Shown: positions 1 to 12,637 of the stretch, piece by piece | How the letters are laid out: the number at the start of each line of letters is the position of its first letter | Numbering within the stretch: the first letter of the stretch is position 1 | NCBI GenBank assembly: GCA_947179485.1 | Contig: OX359245.1 | Span: forward strand, 67,443,067-67,507,066 | DNA length: 64,000 nt | Direction of reading: 5' to 3' | Source of the DNA: Allacma fusca | Lineage: Eukaryota; Arthropoda; Collembola; Symphypleona; Sminthuridae | Translations under genes and position numbers: made by a program | The notes under the pieces: model-generated | What the model was told of the DNA's origin: nothing | The model's database searches: none | The model's input: the letters and a program-made list of their open reading frames with translations, nothing else

Positions 1-1857
1 TCATTACTTTCTGGATCGGACTCTACATCCTCACTCTCACCATTTTCACCAAAAATACGTGAAACAATATCCTGGTCCGTTTCCATACCAGCAGTTGCGA
101 GCTAAATGTGAAATAAATTACATATTACAAAATTAATGCTCAAACTCTAGCACTCTAAGTTCTCAATTTTTATGAAAGGAATCAAAGCATACATCGTCAT
201 CTATAGCTTCATTGTCGGCTAATTCTTGTGGCCCGATATTAACCCCCAAGCTGTGCATGCCTTCAAAAGCGATTTCTACTGCTGGATCCTCTACTTCAAC
301 ATCTCCAGTTATCTGGGATCGCAAAGCACGCTCAAAACAATTGGAAATAGTTTGACTTGTTACCTGGAGCCATGCGGAATGTACGATTAACATTGAGTCG
401 AGTACATTTATTTTGACGGGTAAATTCCAATCCAAACATCGAATAACTTTCTGGACCAGCTTTCTGCGATACTTCCTTTTCATTTCATTTATTGTCCCCT
501 GATCCAACGGCTGGATTACTGACGTGGCATTAGGGGGAAGATAAAGTAACTCAATGTTTGTCAACTTGACGCCTTTTGGATGTGACCCGCAGTTATCCAA
601 CAGCAAAAGGATTTTTCGCTTCTTTGCTCTCATTTGCGTATCAATTTTATTCAGCCATTCGGTAAAAATCTGAAATATTAAGATCACGAGTTAAAGTAAT
701 TAAAATTGAGAGTACTTGATCTGCATAAATAATATTAAATAATTTCCCCGGTTTTCCGAATCATTTTCCCCGGATATTTAAAAATGTTATTTAGGTCAAT
801 TTATGAGGTTACATATCTCAAATAGGATTCCAAATATAAAAATTGTAAACAATTCAGTGACCTTCTTTTCAGTAAACATTTGTAAGAATTACTTTTGTCA
901 TTTTTCGTAACATATTTTTATTAATTATGAAACAATCTTCAACAATTTTGAATTAGACATAAAAAAGCTATTCAAAGATTTACTTACAGACGTATCCACC
1001 CAGGCTTTCGAGTTTGCATAATAGTAAACAGGTAGCGAATCACGGGATTTGATTTTGGCAAGACACCTTGGATTTGCAAACTTCCCAATAACAAGTGGCT
1101 TCAATTTTTCAGAACCATCTTTATTACAGCACAGCGGCACTGTCAGCCTGTCTTTGCATCGCTTTCCACCACTGCATGTCTTGCCTTTAAATTCCATTGT
1201 TTTTTCCGGAAGAGCTTTAAAAAATAGGCCGGTCTCGTCAGCATTGAATATATCTTGATCCTGGTGTTTTTCGGAAACCGACTTGTACACTGTATCAATC
1301 CAATTGGAAGTAACAGCCAAGTCCACCTAAAACGACTCCCCGGAGACACTTCGGAAGGAAATATTATATCGCTGCTTCCATTTTGATAGCCATCCCGAAC
1401 TAGTTTTGAAGTTGTCTTTCTTCAACATCTTAGCAAAAGCGATGCTTTTTCGAACAAAATTGGCCCATCAATTGTAACACTACGATTTCTGAAACGACCG
1501 AGTTAAAATGGATGGTTGTTACGATTTACCTGTACCTATAGTATGTATTAAATTTATTGCTATTTAAGGTTGATAAATATACCTCTGTAATTTAAACCAG
1601 TCTAATAGTGCCAGGTCAACATCATCAAACTGGGGCATTCGAAGCTTTCTAGTTTTAATATTTTTGAACTTAAATTGCTCCAGTATGATTTCTCGCCTCC
1701 GCCATGTTCCTTGTATTGTCTGTCGTGGGATGTTCAGCTCGTCTGACAATTGGACCTGCGTGACTCCCTTTTGAAGGCGGTCAATTATTTTGACTTTCTT
1801 TTCAAGTGAGAGTGATTTCCGAGATTTGCTCAGCTTTTCTCCGGATTGACTCCCCAT
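1..1857 (-). pseudogene. Tigger/pogo-like DDE transposase gene, broken, runs off left edge
   Basis: Four exons can be read with GT/AG borders: 1857-1583, 1488-988, 669-193 and 101 to beyond base 1. The first encodes a CENP-B/psq-type helix-turn-helix (residues such as IPRQTIQGTWRRR). The second carries the first catalytic region (FNADETGLFFKALP). The third carries LLLDNCGSHP and IELLYLPPNATSVIQPLDQG, which are hallmark DDE_1 (pogo/Tigger) motifs. The frame is interrupted twice in exon 2: an in-frame TAG at 1329-1327 in SGESF*VDLAV, and a one-base shift near 1435-1445 between GPILFEK and IAFAKML. The C-terminal acidic tail continues past the window start. No terminal inverted repeat was recognised on the right. 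This plain DNA transposon copy is probably no longer able to make full transposase, though the motifs are well preserved, so decay is recent. Confidence 0.9.
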
Positions 1858-2258
1858 CTGAGAAATAATAAAAATTAATAAATTTCTTCAAATCATATGA
1901 TTGAGTTTGTAGATTTGGAAATTCTCCCGAATTTTCCACATTTGAGTTTCAGAGCAGTGACGGGGCATTATATTATACGTAATTCAATTACATGTATCGC
2001 TTACTTATCGGATAGTTTCCCCGAGTATTGCAGAATAATGCAGCCAATTTAGATTTACCTAGCGTTTATCAAAATATACCATAAATGACACCGCTCTATA
2101 AATGTCTGTCTCATGACTTCTGATCCAGACATCTAATGTCACTCACATTTTAACACAAAATTGTCAAATTAAGTAAATGCAAGTGGAATAATTATATTAA
2201 ATGTAGTAGTGGTTGAAGACAAAATATTATCTGAATAATTTGCATAGATGTGATCATT
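1858..2258. other. AT-rich spacer, no gene seen
   Basis: Flank between the Tigger gene and the BEL/Pao insertion. It may hold the 5' untranslated end of the Tigger element. No ORF, repeat or terminal inverted repeat was identified here. Confidence 0.5.
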
Positions 2259-2263
2259 AACGT

Positions 2264-2677
2264 TGTTGGCTCTTAAAAGATGTTGCTATAGGATTTACCG
2301 TTTATTATGTTGTATTTATGTGTTTAGTAATTTGGTTGTTGAATGAATGATATTGAATAATTTGGAACGAATCTAATGGTACGAAGTTGCTTCAATGTTT
2401 AATGTTGTATGATGATACTTAAAATGAATTCCAATTTCGAGTGCGAATAAACAACACGTTAAAATAATTTCTCTGCAAAAGGCGAGTAATTTCTACGTTC
2501 AAGTTGTTAGCTCAATCCTTCGCGTTTGTTCGCACCGGGAAGCAAAGGCTTCCACTTACGAAGGGTTGACATATTTTACACGAGAAATTAAGGAACTCAA
2601 TTGGTGTGCCTTGGGCACTGGTCCTTCGATAAACTACATATTATTATACGTTCCGTGGGTTTGATTTAGCGGTAACA
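2264..2677 (+). repeat. 5' LTR of BEL/Pao element
   Basis: 414 bp, TGTTGGCTCTT at the start and GGTAACA at the end, matching the copy at 8184-8597 with no difference noticed. The preceding five bases AACGT are the target duplication. Confidence 0.95.
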
Positions 2678-2679
2678 TT

Positions 2680-2697
2680 TGGTCCTTCGAGCCGGAT
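2680..2697 (+). promoter_or_regulatory. Primer-binding site, tRNA-Tyr type
   Basis: The 18 bases TGGTCCTTCGAGCCGGAT start two bases after the 5' LTR. They are complementary to the 3' end of animal tRNA-Tyr as I remember it (acceptor stem ending CTCGAAGGA plus CCA). The tRNA assignment is from memory, not from a search. Confidence 0.7.
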
Positions 2698-2718
2698 CAA
2701 GATCAGTGAAAGAGTAAA

Positions 2719-5700
2719 ATGGAGAAAATAGCTGCTGAAGGCTCTGGAGCGATGGCTGGCGCAGGCATTGAAGAGATTCGAAAGAGCAGGAGAAAACAAG
2801 CGCTGGAGCCCGAGTATCCTTACTTGAACTCACCATCGCGACGGAAAAATGCAGTTGGGGAAGATGTGCTTAACAACAAATATGAAAATGATTGCGAGGA
2901 TGATGAATCTGTTTCCATGGTATCTGGTGTATCACGTCGTAGCAAAGGTAGTAACTATTCAACAGCAAGTTCTCGTAACCAAGTAATGAAAAAACAATTG
3001 AAAGTTGAGCTAAATTCTCTTAAGCGTATTAGCGAAATGGAAAATACGGTTGCCCTGGAAAAATTAGCTAGGGAAAAAGAGATAGAGAAACGCAGGGTCG
3101 AAATGGAGAAACTCATCATAGAAGAAGAATCAGATGAAGACCTTCAAAACTTGGATGCTGTCGATGGTGCTGAAGTGCCAGAACAAATGAATACAAATAA
3201 CAACAAAAATGTTGTCCAGTGGTTAGATAAAGATGCTGGTTGGGGTCCTCCTGCCAGCGACGTTAAGTGCCAGCTTCTTCAGACGAACATAAGGTTGGAC
3301 CGTCTCATGTCACGGCAGACAGTAAGCAAGGATTTACCACATTTCGACGGTAACCCTGAAGAATGGATGATGTTCATCCGACAGTTCGAGCGAACAACGG
3401 AGATGTGTGCTCTTTCGGATGATGAGAACATGATGCGCCTTCAAAAATGCTTGAAGGGGAGAGCCCGGGAAGCTGTGCTGCCGGTACTGGGGATTCCGGA
3501 GCAAGTTTCATCGGTTATTAGGACTTTGGAATTACTGTACGGACGTTCGGATCTGATAGTAGAAGCACTGGTGAAGAAAGTTCGGGCGATGGCTCAAATC
3601 AAGGAAAGTAAACCTGATTCTGTTATTTCCTTCGCTAATCATGTGGCAAATTTAGTAGCTACTATGAAACAATTAAAAAGAAATGGTCACATGTACAATC
3701 CTTCTCTACTCACTGAGTTAATTCTAAAGCTCACCCCTTCGTGGAGATTCAAGTGGTGTAGAAAGTCCCTAGATATGGACGCTAAACCAACCATTGAAGA
3801 CTTCAGTAAATGGCTCCAGAAGATCGCATTGACTATGAGCTTGATGCCAGTGGATGGGAATACGGTTGAAAACAAGGCTAATGACAAGCAAATTGCAAAG
3901 AAACCCGTCTTCACGGCTAGTTCAGTTGGAGAGAAAGCATGTACATATTGTGACAAGTCTAATCATGCAGTCGAAGTCTGTAGAAAGTTGAAAAGCGACA
4001 ATGTCTGGACAAGATGGAAGACCGTAAGGAGTAAGTCCTTATGTTATGTATGTCTTGGGGCAGGGCATAGGTCGCTAGATTGCAGCAAGAAAACCACCTG
4101 CGGGGTTGATGGCTGTGACAAAGTCCACAATAAGTTGCTACACAAGTCGGAGAAGAAAGTTGAAGGCGGAAATGCTGGCGCCACTGAAAAAGATGATTCG
4201 ACAACAGTTTTGTGTGGTCATGCAACAGGTGCAATGAAAGATGTCTTATTGCGAGTCATTCCTGTGAAACTCTCGAGCGGTCAAGAGGAAGTCCTCACCT
4301 ATGCTCTCCTAGACGAAGGTTCTACGGTGACGATGGTGGATTCATCAGTTGCAGAATCACTTGGGCTGCGTGGAGTTAAAAGTCCGTTATGTATTCAGTG
4401 GACCAATGGAATGACCAAAGAGGAGTCAGAGTCAGAGATAGTTTCTATGGAAATTTCAGGTGTTGCGGAAGGAGCTAAGAGGTTCCAGTTGAATAATGCC
4501 CGAACGGTAAACAATTTGCAGTTACCAACGCAAACAATCAACATGGAGTTGATCAAGGAGAAATGGCCGTACCTTTGTGACGTTCCATTTTCCTCAATGT
4601 TGAACAGTCGTCCGTTTATCCTGATTGGATCTGATAATATCCTCCTGACAACGCCAAGACAACTTCGTCAGGGTCGTTGGAATGATCCCGTGGCTACTAA
4701 AACTTGGCTAGGCTGGGTGGTCCATGGGAATATTTCTATACCAAAAAGATTGGATTCCTGCATCTCGTTAATGATTTATGAAGACCACCGAGAGGAATTA
4801 ACAGAATTGGTGAAGAAAACCTTTGCCACTGAGGCGTTTGGGGTGAAATTGGTCGACAAACCTCTCAGATCAATTGAAGACGAACGGTCAGTGGCTCTAA
4901 TGGAGAGATCTACTCGTCGAGTGAATGGCCGATTCGAGACGGGACTTTTGTGGAAGAAAAATGATACGATACTTCCTGAAAGCAAGTCTAATGCTATGCG
5001 GCGTCTCTTGTCAATGGAGAAGAAAATGGAACGGGATGAAGTATTTGCTAATGAATATTGCCTTAAAATTCAGGATTACGTCGACAAGGGTTACTGTCGA
5101 AAATTAACTCCATTGGAAGCGAAAAAGAAGTCACCACGTACATGGTTTATCCCGCACTTTGCGGTATTTAACCCTAATAAGCCAGGCAAATTGCGTTTAG
5201 TTTTTGACGCAGCTGCTAAGTCACATGGTGTGAGCTTCAATGATGCTTTGATGAAGGGACCTGATCTGCTTAACCCACTTCCAGCTGTACTTATGAGATT
5301 TCGAAAACCTCGTGTGGCCATTATGGGAGACGTCAAAGAAATGTTTCACCAGGTAAAAATGGTTCCCGATGATGTAGATAGCCAAAGATTTCTTTGGCGG
5401 GGGAAGAAAAGGATGGGAGAGCCGGAGGAGTACGTGATGGACTCAATGATCTTTGGAGCCGCTTGTTCACCCGCCAGCGCTATTTACGTGAAAGATTGTA
5501 ATGCTTCTGAGTTTAAGGAACAATTTCCGAAAGAAGTACTCGCTATACATGAAAATATGTATATGGATGACTTGCTTGATGGTGCGGATGATGAAGACAC
5601 AGCCGTTGAGATGGTCAGCAATATTATTAACATTTTCCAGAAGGGAGGATTTCTGATGTGCAATTGGGCCAGTAGTTCCCGACTGGTGGCTGAAAGCATT

Positions 5701-8196
5701 CCTGTTGATCTTCGAGCAAAAGGACAACGTAACCTCCAGGAAGGAAGCATGCAGACAGAGCGAGTACTTGGGTTGCAGTGGAACCCTGAAAATGATAGTT
5801 TCCATTTCTTAATAAATTTGCATCATGTTAATGTTGAAGTTAGTTCTGGTGCCAGAATTCCGACGAAACGTGAGGTCCTCAAGTTGGTGATGTCGTTGTT
5901 CGACCCTTTAGGATTCATTGCTAATTTTGTCGTTCAAGCTAAAATCTTATTCCAGAGCATTTGGTTAAGTGAAATAGGTTGGGACGACCGGATCAAGCCT
6001 AATCAATTCACTCGCTGGACGGACTGGTTGAAGGAGATGAAGAAAATTGTTGACATACGGATCCCAAGATGTTACTCAATGAAACTTCGGTCTGCTATGT
6101 CATTGCATTTACACGTTTTTGTTGATGCCAGCGAGGAAGCTTTCGGGGCAATATGCTATTTTAGGATCGAACTTGTTGATGATGTGGAAGTTTCGTTTGT
6201 CCTCGCAAAAACTCGGGTAGCTCCTATTAAAAAGCTTTCAGTTCCACGTCTGGAGCTTCAAGCAGCGGTTATGGGTAGTAGAATGGCAATTACGGTAGGT
6301 GAGGAGCTGAAGGTAGTCATAACTAAAAGGTACTTCTGGTCGGACTCTCGTACTGTACTGTGCTGGATTCGATCCTCCACGAGGAAATTCAAACAATTTG
6401 TAGCGCATAGAATTGGAGAAATTTTAGAGGCGACGGAAGTACAAGAGTGGCGCTGGGTTCCGACAGCGGAAAACGTTGCTGATGATGCAACACGGAGCAC
6501 GACTGAAATTAAATTCAGCGACCAAAGTAGATGGTTTACTGGCCCAAAATTTCTGAGGGAACCGGAGAAGAACTGGCCAGAAGAACCATCGACCCAACCA
6601 CCAGAGGTACTGGAGGAGGAGGTCAAGAAACGGACTGTGTGTATAGTAACTACGGTGACAAAATTTGAACTGCCCGACCCGGAGCAGTGTTCATCCTGGA
6701 TAAAAATTATTAGAATAACAGCATGGGTGGTAAGATTTGTCAAAAATTTTGTTAAGAATTCTAAGAAAATGTCGTTGCAACGGGGGAAGCTTTTGGTGAA
6801 TGAGCTTCAACAAGCGGAGCAACTGTGGTGGAAAGCAGTGCAGCAGGAACATTTCCCGTTGGAAATGTCAAGACTGGTGACTGGTAGTGCCATTGACAGC
6901 TCCAGCAAGTTAATTGCGTTGTGTCCTTACCTTGACAACGATGGGGTCATGCGGGTTCAAGGTAGAGCTGAGCGAGCAGAAGTTCTTGGGACGTATGCAA
7001 AGAATCCTGTGATTCTACATCCCGATCACCGCTACACAAAATTACTACTGTCACACTTCCATGAACAAGGTGGACACCATGGGATGGAAACTGTCCTGAA
7101 CGAGGTTCGACAGAAGTTTTGGGTGCTGAAAATGAGGGCAGCAGTGAAGCGGAGTTTTTATAATTGTCAACACTGCAAAAATATAAAAGCTACTCCTCAA
7201 CCTCCTATGATGGGATTATTACCGGTGGAGAGATTGACGGTTCAAACCCGCCCGTTTACTTACGCAGGTGTTGATTTTTTCGGACCGATGATAGTGACAA
7301 CTGGAAGGAGCCATGTAAAACGCTATGGAGTTATATTTACTTGCCTGAGTGTCAGAGCTGTACACTTAGAGTTGTCGAAGGATCTTTCAACAGATGCGAC
7401 ACTGAATGCTGTGAGGCGTTTTATCGCAAGAAGAGGTCCTGTGCAGCGATTGTTTTCTGATAACGGGACCAATTTCCGCGGGGCGGACAATGAAATCCAA
7501 AAGGCAGTTTAGGTCTTAGATGACTCTGGAGTAATGGAAAAGTTGACGGCACGTGGTATTGATTGGAGATTTATTCCTCCCGGTTCCCCTCACATGGGCG
7601 GTTGCTGGGAGCGCTTGGTTAAGTCCGTGAAAGTGGCCTTAGCAGCTACATTACATGAGCAGTTTCCACAGGAAGATGTGTTGTACACTCTGTTGACAGA
7701 GGCGGAGTACCTTATAAATAACAGACCCCTTACTCATGTTTCAGTAGATCCTGACGACCCGGAGAGTCTTGCTCCGAATCATTTTCTGGGGACGAAAGGC
7801 ATCGAAATCCAGATGGGAAAATTTGAAGACCATGACCTTCAGCTACGGCGACAATGGCGGTTTGTGCAAAGAATGGCGGACCTGTTCTGGGGACGTTGGG
7901 TGAAGGAATACCTTCCAACTCTTACTCGACGAAGTAAGTGGTACGGCGAAGGTGCCAATCTGAAGGTCAATGACATTGTCGTTATTGTTGACAAGAATGG
8001 ACCCCGCAATACTTGGCCGTTGGGTCGAGTGGTTGCAGTATATCCGGGGAAGGACGGTCGTGTACGTGTGGTGGAAGTACAAACCAAAGACGGAGTGTAC
8101 CGAAGACCTGTGGTGAAGATTGCTAAGCTTGACGTGCGAAAATATGATGACGAAGATGTACTTCGTTCATCAGGGGGAAGAAATGTTGGCTCTTAA
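2719..8196 (+). pseudogene. BEL/Pao gag-pol coding region (fossil)
   Basis: Region coding for the polyprotein, described as a fossil with about one break. An N-terminal charged segment is followed by a gag core (LPHFDGNPEEW, about residues 210-380) and two Cys/His zinc-knuckle-like clusters near residues 405-465. Next come a retroviral-type aspartic protease motif (LLDEGSTVTMV, near residue 530), reverse transcriptase with YMDDLLDG (near 950), RNase H starting at VFVDASEEAFGA (near 1135) and an integrase with an HHCC-like zinc segment followed by the catalytic core. The region ends just before the 3' LTR. One polyprotein for all parts is usual in BEL/Pao. No envelope-like ORF is present. Confidence 0.93.
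8171..8183 (+). promoter_or_regulatory. Polypurine tract of BEL/Pao element
   Basis: CAGGGGGAAGAAA lies directly against the 3' LTR, the expected position for the plus-strand primer. Confidence 0.75.
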
Positions 8197-8597
8197 AAGA
8201 TGTTGCTATAGGATTTACCGTTTATTATGTTGTATTTATGTGTTTAGTAATTTGGTTGTTGAATGAATGATATTGAATAATTTGGAACGAATCTAATGGT
8301 ACGAAGTTGCTTCAATGTTTAATGTTGTATGATGATACTTAAAATGAATTCCAATTTCGAGTGCGAATAAACAACACGTTAAAATAATTTCTCTGCAAAA
8401 GGCGAGTAATTTCTACGTTCAAGTTGTTAGCTCAATCCTTCGCGTTTGTTCGCACCGGGAAGCAAAGGCTTCCACTTACGAAGGGTTGACATATTTTACA
8501 CGAGAAATTAAGGAACTCAATTGGTGTGCCTTGGGCACTGGTCCTTCGATAAACTACATATTATTATACGTTCCGTGGGTTTGATTTAGCGGTAACA
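8184..8597 (+). repeat. 3' LTR of BEL/Pao element
   Basis: Second 414-bp copy of the LTR, followed by the target duplication AACGT at 8598-8602. Confidence 0.95.
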
Positions 8598-8602
8598 AAC
8601 GT

Positions 8603-9090
8603 CATACTGAATAGATTGACCTGCACTACTTCAAACCAAATAAGGGACAAATGGACAAGGCAATCGTTATCTATACAAACGGTTAACGTCGCCAAATTAT
8701 GTTTAACTGAACATGTAAAACGCACAATCACAGTAATGAAGAGTAAAAATATATATTACCGTTACAAAATTCTTCAAATTTTCTTCCTCCAGGACTTGTC
8801 GACTTCTTGATTTCACTTATATTTACGGACCTGCTAAACAATTACTCGGGTCGTTCAATATTTCGTATCGTGTTGTGAGACGTTGGTCAAGTTACTCACA
8901 GTACAGTTTCTTTTCTGTATGTAGATGGAGCTTGTGCAAGGCAGACTTGCCAAGGTTATAGATGGGCATAATAACCTTTGTATCTATATGTGAGAGGTAT
9001 ATGCCAGTCGGCACTAACCTCAATGCAATGTGCCTACTGATGCTCACGAGGTTTTTATGCAAACGTTTCAGAAACGTTTGTATGTCTGCT
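8603..9090. other. Spacer without recognised gene
   Basis: No coding signal. I looked here in particular for the missing C-terminal protease exons of the truncated modular gene (copy A) and found none. Confidence 0.5.
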
Positions 9091-9280
9091 CGGATGCTCT
9101 TATAAAGGATTGTGTTTACAACGAGGAAGTAAAATGCCAGCTCTTACATCGAAAATGCTCTTATAAACCGTGCTCTTATATGGAACATTTACAGCCCAAC
9201 AATCCTATAGGGGGGACCTGGGAGTGCTCTTATATTGAACATGCTCTTATACAGAGGCCTCTTATAGCGAGAGTGCACTG
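9090..9280 (-). mobile_element. Pogo-like MITE (one end) inserted in exon 8 of copy A
   Basis: Read on the minus strand the sequence begins CAGTGCACTCTCGCTATAAG at 9280, directly after a TA (9281-9282), and continues with spaced TATAAGAGCA motifs to about 9090. A near-identical terminus (CAGTGAACTCTCGCTATA) bounds a complete MITE at 48450-48610. The far end was not located, so the left boundary is approximate. It interrupts the protease-homologue exon at 9281. Confidence 0.7.
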
Positions 9281-11697
9281 TATTTCGTTCCAATAACGAC
9301 GCCCCAGAGATGATTTCCATCTTTCCATCTTCGGTCTCTCGCCATATTTCCCCGTGCCAAGGGAATAATGCCGGCGAATTCGCAGCACTCACAATCAGTT
9401 CAGTCGCATTGGATTTTCTTTTGTGAATTAAGCCACATTCTGCGTAAAATCCAGATTTGTTACGTACAACCTAAGTACCGATATTTTAAAATAGATATCG
9501 TAGTAGTTCAAGACTGGCATTGAAGTAGGCCAGCATAACTAGCAAGTAGCTGGTACAAGAAAAATGTGTTAGCATAAGTTTTAATACTAGCATTAATTGT
9601 CACAGCTCTTGGTATTAATTAATATTTTAATTGTATAATTATTATAGAAAGGTTTAACACCGTAAACAGATATGTAGAACTGACCAGGCTGGCAAGAAAA
9701 ATCTCTGAAAGGTTTCCAAGACTTGTCGTCGGAGCATTTCATGTTAATTCGGTTAATCCTGGAAGATGGTCTAAAGTACTTGGCGCACTTTATTGTTATT
9801 TCTGTGTTCGCTGGGGCTTTAGAGCAGTCAACCTCTCCGAGTTGTGGGTGAGAGCAAGTGGCAGTGACCCCCTAAGAGTACATTAAACTATTACCCCAGA
9901 CTTAGTACAATTTAAAAAAGTTATTTTCTGAAGCATGTTTGTATTCGCCAAGTTCTAGCTAACACAGAGCAACCTAAAATCATTATCCATTTTAAAACAA
10001 CTCTACTTCCAGATTTCCCGAAACTGATTTCAACGCGTACCTGAGGAACATTCAGAGGTTCGCAAAAGACTGGTTCACTAGAAATGCCCTTGTTTTGACG
10101 GATGCGTTTGGCTTGGACAACTTCTGGATGTTCATCACTCCCACTCGGACAATGCTTAACTCCATCTCCAACTTGTGCCCCTCGGATGCATTTCCCTTCA
10201 AGACCACATTGATAGGCGTCATTCTCCTTGCACCTGTTCGTAGCTTTGCAATACACCGGATCTTCATCTTCACCAAAAGAGCATTCCGCTTTACCATCGC
10301 ATACTTGGTTTAACGAAATGCACTCCCCATCATGGCAAGGGTACGTTGTTGAGTTGCAACTGTAAATGTACAAATTCACAGGCGATCAAATTCAACATTT
10401 AGAACATTTATGGGACGTTTGGTTAGTCTGTTAATATTCCGGCGTACCCTTAATGTCCCAATATACTGTTGGAGCATATTAAAACAATGCAAAACGGGAT
10501 TTTTAGGACATGATTTTCAGATTATGCCTTTTAGATTATGATTTTTAGAATATGATGTTTAGATAAATGGTCTTAAATGCAGAAAATGAATAATCATCGG
10601 TGCTTAGCCGTAGTGGTAAGTCACTAACAGCAAGGGACGAAGCTCCACTATTAGATGTAACATCAAGCTAATAATATAACGTTCTTCAATAAACCACTAA
10701 AAGGTTTATGCTTGTTTACCAGTGAGCGCATTGTTTTAAACTAAAAATTAGTTTAAAATTTTAGCCTCTAACCATTATGAGTATGTATCCACTAAATTTT
10801 TAAAAACGTTTCTAATCATATTCAAATTACACAAGTGCGAGTTCATGTGATATCTACTGGCTCATGGAAAAAACAATTTATTGCTAATGACAAAGCCGCT
10901 TATAGATGGCGTGAGCTTCTATACATGACCTCATCTAATTTTTTGAGGTCAAGGGGATGACCCGATCTCCTTCAAAAACAACAGGCTACATACTTTTTAT
11001 CTAATCTGTCCCTACAAACAATTAAAATGATCTGGTGCCCTTGGTTTGACAGCTATCGTCGGGGACAGACAAACAGACACCTTAACAGTTGCGATAGGAG
11101 TTGTCAGCGTCGCCTTGCCCATAAAAATCCAAACATTTGCGTAGTAAAGAAACACACATTATATTTAGCTTGATCCAATCCAAGGAACTTGTTAACGTGC
11201 TTTGCGCTACGTAGACAGTGTGAATGTCACTCTGTCCGCGGTCTCTTCTTGGAATTAAGGAAATAAAGCCACTAGAGTAAAATCGGAGTTCTGGATCAAA
11301 GAATTTGCTATTTGCCACAGTGACCGCCCTTGGTTTGAATAACTTCAAGCTCCCATGACTCATACATGTTCTTTCACTGGCTCCTTCCCCTACAGTTTCG
11401 AAGTTGATGGTTTTGCATTTAAAGAACAATTTATAGCATTTATAATCTCATAGTTACTCATAGAAATGCGTCCCAAGCAAATGATTTAATATCGTTAAGT
11501 TTTGAAAACAATGTTAACTATATGTGCTCAAATAGAAATCCTTTATTATTATTGAGCACTTCTGTTGATTTAAACCTTCGCGCGTTTGTAGTACAATTCA
11601 AACCTTCGCGGCTTATTTCACGAATTCAAACCTTCCCGGCTTATTTCACTATATAGTAAGCCAAGCCGGTGTGTACTATATTATTTCACTATATAGC

Positions 11698-11826
11698 CAA
11701 GCAAGTCGGTGGTATATACAGCAAGCCGAGAAGCACAGCGGGCTAAAAGCTGAAACTCTGTCGCAGATGAGAGGTTTTTCAGCTCGCTCAGCTCGCTGAT
11801 CTTCTCGGCATATACCAACTGCTTGC
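11698..11826. repeat. Short foldback (hairpin) element in intron 4 of copy A
   Basis: The arms around 11698-11745 and 11786-11826 are imperfect reverse complements. Shared blocks include GGTATAT, GCCGAGAAG and CAGCG. They enclose about 40 bases. This is likely a small palindromic MITE or remnant. The bases just upstream (11575-11690) contain repeated TTCAAACCTTCGCG-like and TTTCACTATATAG blocks. Confidence 0.5.
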
Positions 11827-12637
11827 AGCATACTGGAAGCTCGCAATATTACGCCATTTTAGATTATCACTTAACAGCGCTAACCATAATTATTATAAAC
11901 ATTAGACATAAATCATCAAATTTGAATTAAATAACGACTGGTAGTGATAAAAACTACGTTCGGTTACAGTACTGAATAATTTGATAAGAGGAGAATTTTA
12001 ATGACTTTTAGGAAGAATAATTACAAGCCTTAGCATCCAGAGTTTTGATCTTTATATCCCTAAAAATATCATTAGGATGTAAGGATTGATTTGTAGGAAC
12101 CATGGACTTTAATAACTATAGCAAGTTAAATGTGTTGCGCTAATATGAAATCCTTTCATTTTTTCTGTTTTAAATAACCAGTGCGTCCAGTGTCCGAGGC
12201 TTCAGTTACAATATTGCGGGACAACGGATCTATATACAAATTATAATAACATAAAAAATCATATTTGATCAGCACGTTGTGCCGATCCACTAAGGGGTGA
12301 AGCACCATACAGTGATGCAACAGCAAGGTTTAATAACGATGTTTGTATTAAATTGATCAAGGGATTAGTTAAATTCCACGTGTATAGCCAAATATTGAGT
12401 TTGGGAGAAAACTTTAGTGGGCCGAAAGCTGTTGTCCCATAATATTTTGATGATGAATTGTCAACTACCTATATGAAACGAATTGTTAGTCTTACAGTTA
12501 ATACTTCGTCTTATAAGAGATTACTTTGCCTGGCGAAGCGCGATATCAATATTAATACTTCTCGACAGACCTTGATACGAGATCTATTGCATTTACACTT
12601 TTATTATTTACGATATTTATTTACACAAGTAATTGCT

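Larger units (their letters stand above)
2264..8597 (+). mobile_element. BEL/Pao LTR retrotransposon, near-complete, young
   Basis: Two 414-bp LTRs (2264-2677 and 8184-8597) begin TGTTGG and end TAACA. They read identically by eye. The element is flanked by a 5-bp target duplication AACGT (2259-2263 and 8598-8602). Between the LTRs lie a primer-binding site, one long coding region of gag-pol type and a purine tract. Domain order gag, protease, reverse transcriptase, RNase H, integrase with BEL/Pao-type motifs (LLDEGST protease, YMDD) places it in BEL/Pao. It looks almost whole, with about one break in its coding region. Matching LTRs indicate a very recent insertion on an evolutionary scale. 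Confidence 0.95.

Noticed and set aside
10595-10665. Possible tRNA gene or tRNA-derived SINE head (TAGCCGTAGTGG box A-like, GGGACGAAGCTCC box B-like)
   Set aside because: No cloverleaf could be drawn with a proper acceptor stem, box B is poor, and no SINE tail was found.
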